Positions 39,243-47,487 of a stretch of 64,000 bases of DNA are shown piece after piece. The notes below the pieces were generated by a model. It saw only the letters and a list, made by a program, of their open reading frames with translations, ran no database searches and was not told the origin of the DNA. Source of the DNA: Subtercola boreus (GTDB taxonomy: Bacteria; Actinomycetota; Actinomycetes; Actinomycetales; Microbacteriaceae); assembly GCF_003399635.1 (NCBI RefSeq), contig NZ_NBXB01000029.1:124001-188000 (forward strand), read 5' to 3'. Numbering within the stretch: position 1 is the first letter of the stretch; each line of letters starts with the position of its first letter. The translations under genes and the position numbers were made by a program.

Positions 39243-40607
39243 TCAGTCTCTCTTTCGGCGGTAGAACGGCAGGGTGGTGACGCGGAAGGTGAGGCGCTTT
39301 CCGCGGATGTCGATGGTGACCTCGGAGCCGGGCTCCGCGAAGGCGGGGTCGACGTACGCCATGGCGATGGGGAAGCCGAGGGTGGGTGAGAGCACGCCGC
39401 TGGTGACGGTGCCGATGCCGGAGGTGGCGGTGCCGGAGGTGGCGGTGCCGGAGGTGGCGGTGTCGGCGGTGGTGGCGTCGGCGGCACCTGCACCGGCTCC
39501 GGATGTCGCGGGGCCGAAGATCTCGTAGTCGGCACGGGCGGCGCGCTTGCCCTCCCCCACGAGGCCGACGAGCACGCGGACGGTGTCGGCTCCGGATCCC
39601 GGCTGGGCGTCGGATTCGAGGGCCGCGCGACCGACGAAGTCGCCCTTTGCGAGGTTCGGCACGCGGCCGAGTCCGGCCTGGGCCGGCTTCGTGTCGAGGC
39701 CCAGTTCGTGCCCGTAGAGCGGCATGCCCGCCTCGAGGCGCAGGGTGTCGCGCGAGGCGAGACCGGCCGGCACGAGGCCCAACGGTTCGCCGGCCGTGAC
39801 CAGATCGTTCCAGAGCGGCACCGCGAGAGCGACCGGCACATAGAGCTCGAAACCGTCCTCGCCGGTGTAGCCGGTGCGGGCGACGAAGAGGCCCCGCCCC
39901 TGATACTCGGCGTCGACCGACCAGTAGTACTTCAGCGAGTCGAGGGGGTGGGTCGCGGCATCCGGAGCAGCGTGGGTCGCGGCATCCGGAGCAGCAGCCG
40001 CAGCGTCCGCGAACCGGATGCCGGCGGCCGCCTTCACGATCGCGCGGGCGTTCGGGCCCTGCACCGCGATCAGCGCTGTGTCGTCGCTCTCGTCCGTGAC
40101 TGTCACCGCGAATCCGCCCGTGCGCGCCCGGAGCCCGTCGAGCGCCTCGGCATGGTTGCCCGCGTTCGCGACCACCAGGAAGTCGGTCTCACCGCGGCGG
40201 TACACCACGAGATCGTCGACGATGCCGGCATCCGGGGTGAGGAGCAGGCTGTACTTCGCCTGGCCGATCGCGATGGCCGAGAGCTTCCCGGCCAGGGCGT
40301 AGTCGAGGAAGGCGGCGGCCTCGGGCCCCTCGACCCGCAGCTCGGCCATGTGGGAGAGGTCGAAGATGCCGGCCGCCGTGCGAACGGCATGGTGCTCGGC
40401 GAGGTCGCTGGAGTACCGCACCGGCATCTGCCAACCGGCGAAGTCGGTGAACCCGGCGCCTGCTGCGACATGCACCTCGTGCAACGGCGAGAAGACCAGG
40501 CCGCTGGGCAGGGCCGTCGCATCGAGCAGGGTGGCATCGGGCGAGGAGAGGGTGGGAGGCAGATCGCCGTGCGAGCCCGGGCCGTGCGGATCAGAACTGT
40601 CGGTCAT
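39243..40607 (-). CDS. gcvT: Glycine cleavage system aminomethyltransferase, T-protein
   Basis: The 454-residue T-protein transfers the methylene group from lipoyl-GcvH to tetrahydrofolate and releases ammonia. Folate-site motifs: VRYSSDLAEHHAVRTAAGIFDLSHMAELRVEGPEA, FLDYAL, RTGYTGEDGFELYVP (catalytic Asp/Glu region), and GLASRDTLRLEAGMPLYGHEL. It is ~85 residues longer than typical. The excess is a 37-residue N-terminal lead, an AAPDAATH duplication (about 215) and an ATSGT-rich insertion (about 380-400). All insertions are in loops. First gene of the operon, after a tandem glycine riboswitch. Confidence 0.95.
   Translation of the reverse strand: MTDSSDPHGPGSHGDLPPTLSSPDATLLDATALPSGLVFSPLHEVHVAAGAGFTDFAGWQMPVRYSSDLAEHHAVRTAAGIFDLSHMAELRVEGPEAAAFLDYALAGKLSAIAIGQAKYSLLLTPDAGIVDDLVVYRRGETDFLVVANAGNHAEALDGLRARTGGFAVTVTDESDDTALIAVQGPNARAIVKAAAGIRFADAAAAAPDAATHAAPDAATHPLDSLKYYWSVDAEYQGRGLFVARTGYTGEDGFELYVPVALAVPLWNDLVTAGEPLGLVPAGLASRDTLRLEAGMPLYGHELGLDTKPAQAGLGRVPNLAKGDFVGRAALESDAQPGSGADTVRVLVGLVGEGKRAARADYEIFGPATSGAGAGAADATTADTATSGTATSGTATSGIGTVTSGVLSPTLGFPIAMAYVDPAFAEPGSEVTIDIRGKRLTFRVTTLPFYRRKRD
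39416..39460. repeat. 15-bp minisatellite in gcvT (ATSGT repeats)
   Basis: Three units of tgccggaggtggcgg (39416-39430, 39431-39445, 39446-39460), with a diverged fourth, encode ATSGT repeats in the C-terminal domain loop of GcvT. Confidence 0.9.
39948..39995. repeat. 24-bp tandem duplication in gcvT (AAPDAATH)
   Basis: Two exact 24-bp copies (39948-39971 and 39972-39995) encode AAPDAATH twice in a surface loop of GcvT. The frame is kept. Confidence 0.9.
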
Positions 40608-40694
40608 GAGTTCTCTCTGGTCAGGCGGGCCTCGGCGGGTTCGCGGATACGAGACGGCCGAAGCGTGCTGATGTCGACGGGAACCGATCGGTTC

Positions 40695-40896
40695 CCGAGA
40701 ACTCTCCCTCTGTCATCGTGCCTGAGAGCTTCACCGCCGCGCCGGAGCGTAGGCGACTTTCACCGTGGGCGAGCCCGCCGGGACATCCGGGGGCTACTTT
40801 TCAGAGTGGCCAGTTCGACGCGGTACACGTACCTGAGAGATTGGTGGAGAGACTTGCTCCTTCGGTGCCCCGGCGTACCTGGGGCTCTCCCGCATC
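40695..40896 (-). promoter_or_regulatory. Tandem glycine riboswitch
   Basis: On the minus strand, upstream of gcvT, two consecutive glycine-aptamer-like modules occur. The first starts gcgggagagccc, continues ccgaaggagcaa and ctctcaggta. The second ends in gctctcaggcacgatgacag followed by agggagag. This is the expected tandem glycine-riboswitch layout (Rfam gcvT), about 90 bases before the gcvT start. In such systems glycine binding turns on the glycine-cleavage genes. Exact ends are approximate. Confidence 0.9.
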
Positions 40897-40975
40897 GACC
40901 TGTCGGCCGGCAGTGTTCAGTTGTGGGTCGTGCGTACAACGAACCCCAGCTTAGCGGGCTGCGGGTGGCGGTCGG

Positions 40976-41683
40976 TCACGACCGGCGGAGCCGCCTCATG
41001 ATGACGACGACAACGGCCGCGAGGGCAGCGACGATGGCGACCATCACGGCGATGAGCAGCGGAACGGAGAGCATCGACTGGTCGGTCTGGCCGACCGGCG
41101 AGGTGTTCAGGATGGTCATCGTGGGCTCGGGAAGCGCATTCATCGGCAGCGTTCCGGGTTCGACAGCGGCGGACGGCGTCGGCGTCTCGGACGGTGTCGC
41201 CGACTGGGGCGAACCGGCCCAGGTGTCGCCGCAGGCAGGGGACGCCGTCAGCGCCGTGGTCGTTGCGGTCGGCATGGACGGTTGCCAGTCGAAGGTGTAG
41301 GAATCGCTCGTGGTGTGGCCATCGGAGGAGACGACCTGCCAGGTGACGGTGTATTCGCCTGCCTCCCCGAGAGAGACATCGGTGGTGACGTCACCCCCAT
41401 CGACCGTGACGCAACCAGACTCGTGATGGCCGCCGTCGATGTCGGTCACCGTGATCAGCTTCACAGCACTGGCTGCGGTGAGGATGTCATCACTGAACGT
41501 CATCGAGACAGCTTTGATCGGCTCGGTGACCGTCTCCCCCTCCTCAGGGCTCGACGATACGACCCTGTCGTGCGCCAACGCGGGCGAGGCCGCACCGGCA
41601 CCCGCACCGACCCCGGCGAGCACAAGACCCACAACGAGGGCGAGGGCGGCGCGTCGGCGCGATTCGGGGGTGAAGGTTGGCAC
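40976..41683 (-). CDS. CopC-domain copper resistance/binding protein
   Basis: The 235-residue exported protein has a signal peptide ending AAGAASPALA, then a mature start HDRVVSSSPEEGETVTEPIKAVSMTFSD, the CopC beta-sandwich. The N-terminal histidine and the SDGHTTSDSYTF region are the expected Cu2+ ligands. After an Ala/Thr-rich linker there is a C-terminal transmembrane helix, so the domain is anchored outside the cell. Copper storage or delivery is inferred; no copD/copper ATPase lies nearby. It is encoded behind the gcv riboswitch region, on the same strand and upstream. Confidence 0.87.
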   Translation of the reverse strand: MPTFTPESRRRAALALVVGLVLAGVGAGAGAASPALAHDRVVSSSPEEGETVTEPIKAVSMTFSDDILTAASAVKLITVTDIDGGHHESGCVTVDGGDVTTDVSLGEAGEYTVTWQVVSSDGHTTSDSYTFDWQPSMPTATTTALTASPACGDTWAGSPQSATPSETPTPSAAVEPGTLPMNALPEPTMTILNTSPVGQTDQSMLSVPLLIAVMVAIVAALAAVVVVIMRRLRRS

Positions 41684-41752
41684 TCGACAACGATAACCGT
41701 CCGCACCTTGGAGCTTCCTGCCGTTCGGCCGGATGCTCAGCCGACACTCGGG

Positions 41753-42418
41753 CTACGGAAAGTCATCCCCCTCGGAACCGGGTGTGCTCTCGCCCTGGCC
41801 GTCGTCCGGCCAGAGCGCGCGGTACGTCTCCTCGACGTCGCGTGTCATCGAGATCACCGATGTGAGGAGGTTCCGGAGACTGTTCGAACGCAGCAGGGTG
41901 ATCTGGTCGAGCGGCCCGACGGGAGCGATACCTGCGAGCTGCCACGAGGCGGCGCTCGGATCCTCCGAGAGCTGGAGGTCGGCCGGCCACTCCTGCTCCC
42001 CGTTCTCGGCGGCGAGCTCGAGCACCCGGCGCACCACGGTCTCTGCCTCCTCGCGCAACGGCTCGAGCGCGTGATCCCACTCGAGTGGGGGCAGCAGGGA
42101 GGCGTGGGCCTCCGGGAAGGGGTTGTCGGGCATCCATTCGTCGACGACGAACCGCCGGGTGCCCACCGCCACCAGCACGACATGGCCCTCGGGTGCTTCG
42201 AGTTGTGCGATCTGCGCCAGGGTTCCGACGGTGAACCGCTGCTCGCCGCCGCCCACCTCCTGGCCGCGTTCGATGAGCACCACGCCGAACTCGGCCGGTT
42301 CGGATTCGAGCACCTTCGAGAGCATCACGAGGTAGCGCTCCTCGAACAGCCGCAGCTGCAGCGGCATGTAGGGGAACAGTACGGAGCCGAGGGGAAAGAC
42401 GGGCAGTGTGTCGTCCAT
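41753..42418 (-). CDS. Lon protease N-terminal (LON substrate-binding) domain protein
   Basis: The 221-residue standalone LON_substr_bdg-domain protein starts MDDTLPVFPLGSVLFPYMPLQLRLFEERYLVML and has FGVVLIERGQEVGG and GRRRFVVDEW-like sequence. It lacks ATPase and protease domains. In actinobacteria it is a common orphan of unknown role. The ATG at 42418 matches the family N-terminus; the longer open frame upstream has no such start. Confidence 0.88.
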   Translation of the reverse strand: MDDTLPVFPLGSVLFPYMPLQLRLFEERYLVMLSKVLESEPAEFGVVLIERGQEVGGGEQRFTVGTLAQIAQLEAPEGHVVLVAVGTRRFVVDEWMPDNPFPEAHASLLPPLEWDHALEPLREEAETVVRRVLELAAENGEQEWPADLQLSEDPSAASWQLAGIAPVGPLDQITLLRSNSLRNLLTSVISMTRDVEETYRALWPDDGQGESTPGSEGDDFP

Positions 42419-42444
42419 GGCCTCAGGCAACCACACCGCGCCTG

Positions 42445-43971
42445 CTAAGCCAAGGGGTAGCGGTGGAACACTCCCGTGGGGTCGAATAGCTCTGTCAGGC
42501 TCTGGATGCGCGCCCAGTCCTCCGTCCGGAACGACCCGGCCGAACGCTCGGGCGAGAAGCGCAGGTCGGCTTCGCTCAGGAAGTGGCCCGAGCTGAGCGG
42601 TTCGAGCATCGCCTTCACCTCGTTCAGCCACGCACGGTTCACTGCGTCATCCGCCTCGTCCCCCCAGATCACATAGGGCACGATCAGGCTCGTGTCGTGC
42701 ATCCCGTACGCCGCCTCCCCCACCGGCAGCAGAGTGCGGCCCTCGCCGTGGCCCGGCATCGCCGACAGGAAGTAGGTCTTGCCCGACGGCGCGCGCCGCA
42801 GCAGGTCGGCGAGTCGAGGCAGCAGGTCGCCGAGGTCGCGAGGGCTCCAGAAGGTGTCGGCGAGGTATCGGTGGCCGTCGGGGTAGGTCGCATCCACGCC
42901 GACGTGCAGCTCGTCGAAGGCCACGCTGAGACGGTCGGTGTGCCCGGACGGTCGGATGCCCGGGCCGGGGCCCTCGTCGAGAGCGGCGAATGCCTCGCGG
43001 GCTTCGGCCTCGGTATCGGTGTAACTGATCGCGACGACGCTCACGACGTGGGTCGGGGCATCTGGATCACCGCCCGCCGTTGCCGGGCCGTCCGGCCGCT
43101 CGGGGCCCTGCAGCACCACGGAGACCTCGACGCTCGCCGGCAGCGTGCGCACGGCCCGGCTCACCCACTCGGTGACGGCTTCGACGTGGGCGAGATCGAA
43201 CGTCCAGGAGCTGAGTCGGATGTCGCGGGGCAGCGGTCGGAGGTCGAGCTCGAACTCGGTGACGATGCCTGGGAACCCCGGGCCGGAGCCGCGCGCCAGC
43301 CAGAACAGGTCGGCGTTCTCGGTCGCCGAGGCGGTGACGACCTCGCCCGAGGCCAGCACCACCCTCATGCTACGGATCGAGAAGCACGATGGCAGCCACT
43401 GCCCCCAGTTCAGGCCGAGGCCGCCGCCGAGCAGGAATCCGCCGACACCCGGGCGGCCGCAGTGCCCCACCGGGAACGCGAGGTCGACCGCGACCAGCGT
43501 CTGCCCGAGCTCGCCGCCCCGCACCGCCGGCCCCACCGTGGCGGTTCGTGCGGTGGTGTCGATGCTGACCTGGTCGAAGGCTGCGAGGTCGACGAGCAGC
43601 CCGTCATCGCGAACCGACGCCGCCACCCAACTGTGTCCACCCGACCGGAGCGCGAGCTTCTCGCCGCTGTCGCGGGCGGCGCTGACGAGCGCCACGAGGT
43701 CGGCCTCGCTCTGCGGATAGGCCACCGCGTCGGGTGTGCCGCCGGGCACCAGCCGGTTGAACAACGGATCGCGCACCGCGGCGTGGTACGCGGCGTCGCC
43801 GCGTGCCACGCGCCGGACGCCCGCCGCCCCGCCGTCCGCGCCGGCCGTATCGGCCGCGCCGCGGGCGCTGGCCACATCGCGAACGGGACCCTCGTCGTGC
43901 GCACCGGTCGCACCACCCGTCCCGGCGGAACCAGACGTTTCACGGGCAGAGCTTCCGGGGCTGTCGATCAC
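42445..43971 (-). CDS. FAD-binding oxidase, BBE/GOOX-like
   Basis: The ~508-residue flavoprotein has a PCMH-type FAD domain (LALRSGGHSWVAASV; VGHCGRPGVGGFLLGGGLGLNWGQW) and a C-terminal berberine-bridge (BBE) substrate domain ending TGVFHRYPLA. The histidine of GGHS and the cysteine of GHCG fit bicovalent FAD attachment, as in glucooligosaccharide oxidases. It probably oxidises a sugar or alcohol; no substrate is visible. The start is uncertain: the GTG at 43971 is my choice, because ~190 residues upstream in the same frame look like non-coding shadow. The first ~55 residues are Gly/Ala/Ser-rich. Confidence 0.75.
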   Translation of the reverse strand: MIDSPGSSARETSGSAGTGGATGAHDEGPVRDVASARGAADTAGADGGAAGVRRVARGDAAYHAAVRDPLFNRLVPGGTPDAVAYPQSEADLVALVSAARDSGEKLALRSGGHSWVAASVRDDGLLVDLAAFDQVSIDTTARTATVGPAVRGGELGQTLVAVDLAFPVGHCGRPGVGGFLLGGGLGLNWGQWLPSCFSIRSMRVVLASGEVVTASATENADLFWLARGSGPGFPGIVTEFELDLRPLPRDIRLSSWTFDLAHVEAVTEWVSRAVRTLPASVEVSVVLQGPERPDGPATAGGDPDAPTHVVSVVAISYTDTEAEAREAFAALDEGPGPGIRPSGHTDRLSVAFDELHVGVDATYPDGHRYLADTFWSPRDLGDLLPRLADLLRRAPSGKTYFLSAMPGHGEGRTLLPVGEAAYGMHDTSLIVPYVIWGDEADDAVNRAWLNEVKAMLEPLSSGHFLSEADLRFSPERSAGSFRTEDWARIQSLTELFDPTGVFHRYPLA

Positions 43972-44089
43972 GACCGCAGCGTATTGCCCGCCGCCGCGCC
44001 GCGTCAACGCGCGCCACTCGCCGACCTGCACCCGTGCGCGCCCGTGCGCCCCGTCCGGTGCACCCTCCGGTGCGTCGAATCGATTCGAG

Positions 44090-44153
44090 AGGACCCAAAC
44101 TGCTCCAAAACGCACCCGATACAGCAGTTTGCGTCCTTTTGACGCCGGGTGCG
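44090..44153. repeat. Foldback element with a possible pseudoknot
   Basis: Arms 44090-44104 (aggacccaaactgct) and 44123-44137 (agcagtttgcgtcct) pair at 14 of 15 positions with an 18-nt spacer. The spacer's cgcacccg (44111-44118) also pairs perfectly with cgggtgcg (44146-44153), giving pseudoknot-like topology. It lies in the ~270-base gap between two genes on the minus strand; the rest of the gap shows nothing I recognise. Confidence 0.6.
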
Positions 44154-44239
44154 ACCGGGAAGCGGGGCGCGAAGGTGGGCAGGACCATGAGGGTTGACGC
44201 CGGAGCGCGAACGGACGAGGCTCCGTCAGCGCGTACACG

Positions 44240-44839
44240 TCAACGGGCGCGAGCGGGTTCACGAACGGGCGGCTGGTTGCGGAGCGACCGGCCCGGCGGC
44301 GGCACCGGCCGGGGATCGCGTGACCGCGCCTCCGCGGGCACCACCCTTCCGGGGCCGACACCCGGCCGCCCGTCGGGCGCACCGAACTCGGCACGGGCCT
44401 GACGCCCAGCACCCTCGGCATCCCGACCGGCAGGCGCACCCCCACCACCTGCCGCAGCGCGCCGCACACCCCCACCGCCGACCGCGGCACGCGCGGCCGC
44501 ACGGTACGCGAGCAGCAGATCATGCGCCGGAGGCTTCGACGGCGCGCCACCGGGCCGCTCGTGCATCCGGGTGGCCGCCTGCGCGTGCTGCCAGGACGAC
44601 ATCGCGCGGAAGTAGTCCCACGCCGCCTCGCACGCGGCCTCGAGGCTGAGGCACCAGCCGACCAGCTCGCGGTCCGCCGATTTCTGCGACCAGGTCACCA
44701 CCCGGTACCAGGCATCGACCGTGCCCTTCTGAGCCGGAAACCGGATCAGCCGGATGACGGCGAACGGTCTCGGCGACACCGGGTGCTGCAGCATCCATTC
44801 GACGGGCTGCGCGAGGCGCGAGGGATGCCAGTCGACCAC
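44240..44839 (-). CDS. Hypothetical protein, Microbacteriaceae-type
   Basis: The 199-residue protein is not recognised. The N-terminal ~110 residues look globular and conserved in style (MVDWHPSRLAQPVEWMLQHP, FAVIRLIRFP, GTVDAWYRVVTWSQKSADRELVGWC, LEAACEAAWDYFRAMSSWQHAQ). The rest is low-complexity Gly/Ala/Arg/Pro and probably disordered. There is no signal peptide or transmembrane helix. GGGAGAG at the right distance upstream supports the ATG at 44839. Coding bias is strong in the first half and doubtful in the second. Confidence 0.6.
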   Translation of the reverse strand: MVDWHPSRLAQPVEWMLQHPVSPRPFAVIRLIRFPAQKGTVDAWYRVVTWSQKSADRELVGWCLSLEAACEAAWDYFRAMSSWQHAQAATRMHERPGGAPSKPPAHDLLLAYRAAARAAVGGGGVRRAAAGGGGAPAGRDAEGAGRQARAEFGAPDGRPGVGPGRVVPAEARSRDPRPVPPPGRSLRNQPPVREPARAR

Positions 44840-44940
44840 ACGCTCTCCCCTCGACGAGCGCCCCTGGCCGGCGCGAGGTTCACGCTAGACGAGGCCCCCG
44901 ACACAGGGCAGCCGCAGCGCCCGCACCGGCGCCGCGCCCG

Positions 44941-45057
44941 CTACTCGGAGGGAGTGATCGTCACCGAGCTGCTCTTCGAGACCTCGATCTGCTTCGGAGA
45001 CTCGGCCTCATAGTCCTCGGTGGTCGAGATCGTCACCGTCCCACCGTCCCGTCCCAC
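44941..45057 (-). CDS. Small hypothetical ORF or remnant
   Basis: A 38-codon frame from a GTG reads GRDGGTVTISTTEDYEAESPKQIEVSKSSSVTITPSE and stops. Its non-random, Ser/Thr/Glu-rich composition differs from Arg-rich shadow frames typical of this GC-rich DNA, so it may be a real small protein or the end of a decayed gene. No family is recognised. It begins 32 bases after the ABC-F stop, on the same strand. Confidence 0.3.
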   Translation of the reverse strand: MGRDGGTVTISTTEDYEAESPKQIEVSKSSSVTITPSE

Positions 45058-45089
45058 CCCGTCGTGGAGTCCGCCGCAAACGGGAGGGG

Positions 45090-46721
45090 CTACGCCGCGC
45101 TGACGGCCAGCTCCGCGACGCCCGCGCCGGACGCACCGAACTCCACGTACCGCGTCGCAATCTTGTCGGTGAAGAACCGGTCGTGGCTGACCACCACCAC
45201 GGCGCCCGGGAAGTGCAGCAGCGCCCGCTCCATCACCTGCGTGCTCGAGAGGTCGAGGTGGTTCGTCGGCTCGTCGAGCAGCAGAACGGATGCGCCCGAC
45301 AGCAGGCACTGGGCCATCGCAACGCGGGCCCGCTGGCCGCCCGAAAGGGTTCCGATGCGCTGCTTGAGCTCGGCCTCCGAGAACTGGAACATCGCCAGGA
45401 ACCGCCCCACCGATTTGCGGGTCGCGGTCAGCGCGAGGCTGTCGGGGAGGGCGTTCACCGCGTGCGTGATCGTGTCGTCGTCATCGAGCTCGGCGAGCAT
45501 CCGGTTGTAGGAGACGACGCCGACGCCCTTCGGCCAGTCGACGCTCCCTGCGTCGGGTCGCTCCTCCCCCATCAGCACGCGGAGGAGCGTGCTCTTGCCG
45601 CTGCCGTTCGCCCCGAGAACGGCGATCCTGTTGCCGCGCCGGATCTCGAGGGTCAGCCCCTCGAACAGGCGCTTCTCGCCGTACCCCTTGCCCAGCTGGT
45701 CGACCCGGCAGAGCACGTCTTTGATGTGGAGGCCGCCGTAGATCTCCGTGATGATCTGGTCGACCGGGCGCGGGGCGCGCTGCTTCTTGATGCCCGCGAG
45801 CTGCTTCCCGAGGGTCTTGCCCGTGCCGCTGTTCGACTGCTTCGACGCCTTCAGGGCTTCGCGCCGGTCGGAGATGCCCTCGGCCTCGAAGGCGAGCAAC
45901 TCGGACTCGTGCACGAACTGCTGCTCGAGCGTCTTCAGCCGGAACTGCTTCTGCACCACGTACTCGTCGAAATTGCCGGGGTACTCATGCAGATGGAAGT
46001 TCTCGACCTCCACGATGCGCGTAACGACAGCGTCAAGGAAGGTCCGGTCGTGCGACACGATGATCGCCGCGCCCCGGAACTCGCGGAACCACGCCTCCAA
46101 CCACTCGACACCCGCGACGTCGAGAAAGTTCGTGGGCTCATCCAGCAGCAGCACATCGGGCGCCTCGAGCACGATCTTCGCGAGCGCCGCGCGGTTGCGC
46201 CAGCCGCCCGAGAGGTCGTCGATCGGGCTGGTGCGGTGCGCCTCGTCGAAACCGAGCGTCGTCAGGGCGCGGTCGATGCTCCGCTGGTAGTCCCAGCCGC
46301 CCTTGTGCTCCATCAGCTCGAACAGCTCGGCCTGGCGGGTGATCAGACGGTCGAGTTCTTTCGCGTCGTCGTTGCTGGTGCCCACCGCGGCGATCGCGAC
46401 GGCCGCATCGATGCCCGCCAGCTCGTCTTCGATCTCGTGGATGTCGCCGAAGAGGCCCTCGAGCACCTCGGTGATCGTGGCCGAGCCATCCAGCTCGGAG
46501 AACTGCGAGAAGTACCCGAGCTTCAGCCCGTCGTCGAGGGTGACGGTTCCGGCATCCGGTGCCACCTGCTCGAGGGCGAGCTTCAGCATCGTGGACTTGC
46601 CCGAGCCGTTCCGCCCGATGAGGCCGACCCGGTCGCGCGTCTCGAGGCGGAAGAACACCTCCCGCAGCACCTGCCGCCCGTCGAAGCTCACGGTGACGTC
46701 GTTCATGCGGATGAGGCTCAA
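45090..46721 (-). CDS. ABC-F family ATP-binding protein
   Basis: The 543-residue protein has two nucleotide-binding domains and no membrane part, the ABC-F type that acts on the ribosome (translation factor or antibiotic resistance). Domain 1 has GRNGSGKSTMLKLAL, LSGGWRNRAALAKIVL and VLLLDEPTNFLD. Domain 2 has GANGSGKSTLLRVLMG, LSGGQRARVAMAQCLL and VLLLDEPTNHLD. The two domains are joined by a linker of ~80 residues (KQFRLKTLEQQFVHESELLAFEAEG...) typical of the group. Whether it is a housekeeping EttA/Uup-like or a resistance-type protein cannot be decided here. Confidence 0.92.
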   Translation of the reverse strand: MSLIRMNDVTVSFDGRQVLREVFFRLETRDRVGLIGRNGSGKSTMLKLALEQVAPDAGTVTLDDGLKLGYFSQFSELDGSATITEVLEGLFGDIHEIEDELAGIDAAVAIAAVGTSNDDAKELDRLITRQAELFELMEHKGGWDYQRSIDRALTTLGFDEAHRTSPIDDLSGGWRNRAALAKIVLEAPDVLLLDEPTNFLDVAGVEWLEAWFREFRGAAIIVSHDRTFLDAVVTRIVEVENFHLHEYPGNFDEYVVQKQFRLKTLEQQFVHESELLAFEAEGISDRREALKASKQSNSGTGKTLGKQLAGIKKQRAPRPVDQIITEIYGGLHIKDVLCRVDQLGKGYGEKRLFEGLTLEIRRGNRIAVLGANGSGKSTLLRVLMGEERPDAGSVDWPKGVGVVSYNRMLAELDDDDTITHAVNALPDSLALTATRKSVGRFLAMFQFSEAELKQRIGTLSGGQRARVAMAQCLLSGASVLLLDEPTNHLDLSSTQVMERALLHFPGAVVVVSHDRFFTDKIATRYVEFGASGAGVAELAVSAA

Positions 46722-46857
46722 TCGGGGCCGTTTCTGTGTGGTGGTATTGGATGTTCGCGCAGGGGGCCGCGCACTTCTGGGAGTTTACGGGTTCGGCGTA
46801 ATGGGCGGCGGCGCCGTGCGTCTCCCCCAGTGAACCGTTCATCTCGAAAGGATGCCC

Positions 46858-47331
46858 ATGACGTCGTTCTCGCTCCGAGCGCTCACAGCCAGCGTTCCAC
46901 TGGCTCTGGCCCTCATCGCCGCTCTCGCCCTTCCCTCGGCGGCGTTCGGCGACGCACCCCCGGTCACCACGACTTCCGTGACGACCTTCACGATGCCGGT
47001 TGTACCGTCGGGCACCGACCATCTGGAGGTCAGGGTGAACCTGAGAACCGTACCGTCGGAGTTGGCCACGTCCGTGCGCCTGACCTGCGATGGGCACGAC
47101 CCCTACCTGTTCGACCGCGTCGTGTCCGGCACCCCGGGTGTCGTGAGCTACGACTTCATCGGTTGGCCGGAGCTCGGAGGCGCTCGGTGCAGTGTGCGGG
47201 GCCAGTCGAGCATCGGCTCGCAGACCGTCGACTTCTTCCCGGGTGTCGCCGTCACCGTCGAACACGGAGCGCCCATGGTCACGATCGAAGGACTGGTGGT
47301 CATCCATTCCTCGCGCGGCGGGATCCTCTGA
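46858..47331 (+). CDS. Small secreted protein of unknown function
   Basis: The 157-residue protein has a signal peptide (ALTASVPLALALIAALALPSAAFG). The mature part is ~125 residues of beta-type sequence with two cysteines (RLTCDG and ARCSVRG), probably a disulfide-bonded sandwich. No family is recognised. The ATG at 46858 is preferred because AAAGG is about 7 bases upstream; 46852 is in frame as an alternative. It is alone, divergent from the ABC-F gene. Confidence 0.65.
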   Translation: MTSFSLRALTASVPLALALIAALALPSAAFGDAPPVTTTSVTTFTMPVVPSGTDHLEVRVNLRTVPSELATSVRLTCDGHDPYLFDRVVSGTPGVVSYDFIGWPELGGARCSVRGQSSIGSQTVDFFPGVAVTVEHGAPMVTIEGLVVIHSSRGGIL

Positions 47332-47348
47332 TTCGCGACGCGCGTCGT

Positions 47349-47391
47349 CCTCAACTCGTAGAAACGCTGACCTCAACTCGTAGAAACGCTG
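47349..47391. repeat. Two tandem 21-bp direct repeats
   Basis: Two exact 21-bp copies (47349-47369 and 47371-47391), beginning cctcaactcgtagaaacg, one base apart. They follow the secreted-protein stop by 17 bases and lie ~30 bases before a palindromic operator. A tandem regulator-binding site is possible. Confidence 0.75.
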
Positions 47392-47418
47392 GACCCGCTG
47401 GGAGGCCGCGCCTTGCTA

Positions 47419-47459
47419 ATTGTCTGCTACCGTACAATAATCGCAAGGTAGCAAACAAT
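47419..47459. promoter_or_regulatory. Palindromic operator for the SDR-MarR operon
   Basis: Arms attgtctgctacc (47419-47431) and ggtagcaaacaat (47447-47459) pair at 12 of 13 positions around a 15-nt spacer that contains a TACAAT -10-like element (47433-47438). Its position directly in front of an SDR gene with a MarR gene downstream suggests a binding site for that MarR. It is more AT-rich than its surroundings. Confidence 0.7.
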
Positions 47460-47487
47460 GTGCCAGTCACCAGCAGGGAGTCCACTA

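Noticed and set aside
42445-44550. Long N-terminal extension of the FAD oxidase to 44550
   Set aside because: It overlaps the foldback element and the antisense of the next gene's low-complexity part, and has no domain content before ~43971.
47349-47391. CRISPR repeat pair
   Set aside because: Only two 21-bp copies one base apart and no spacer or cas genes.
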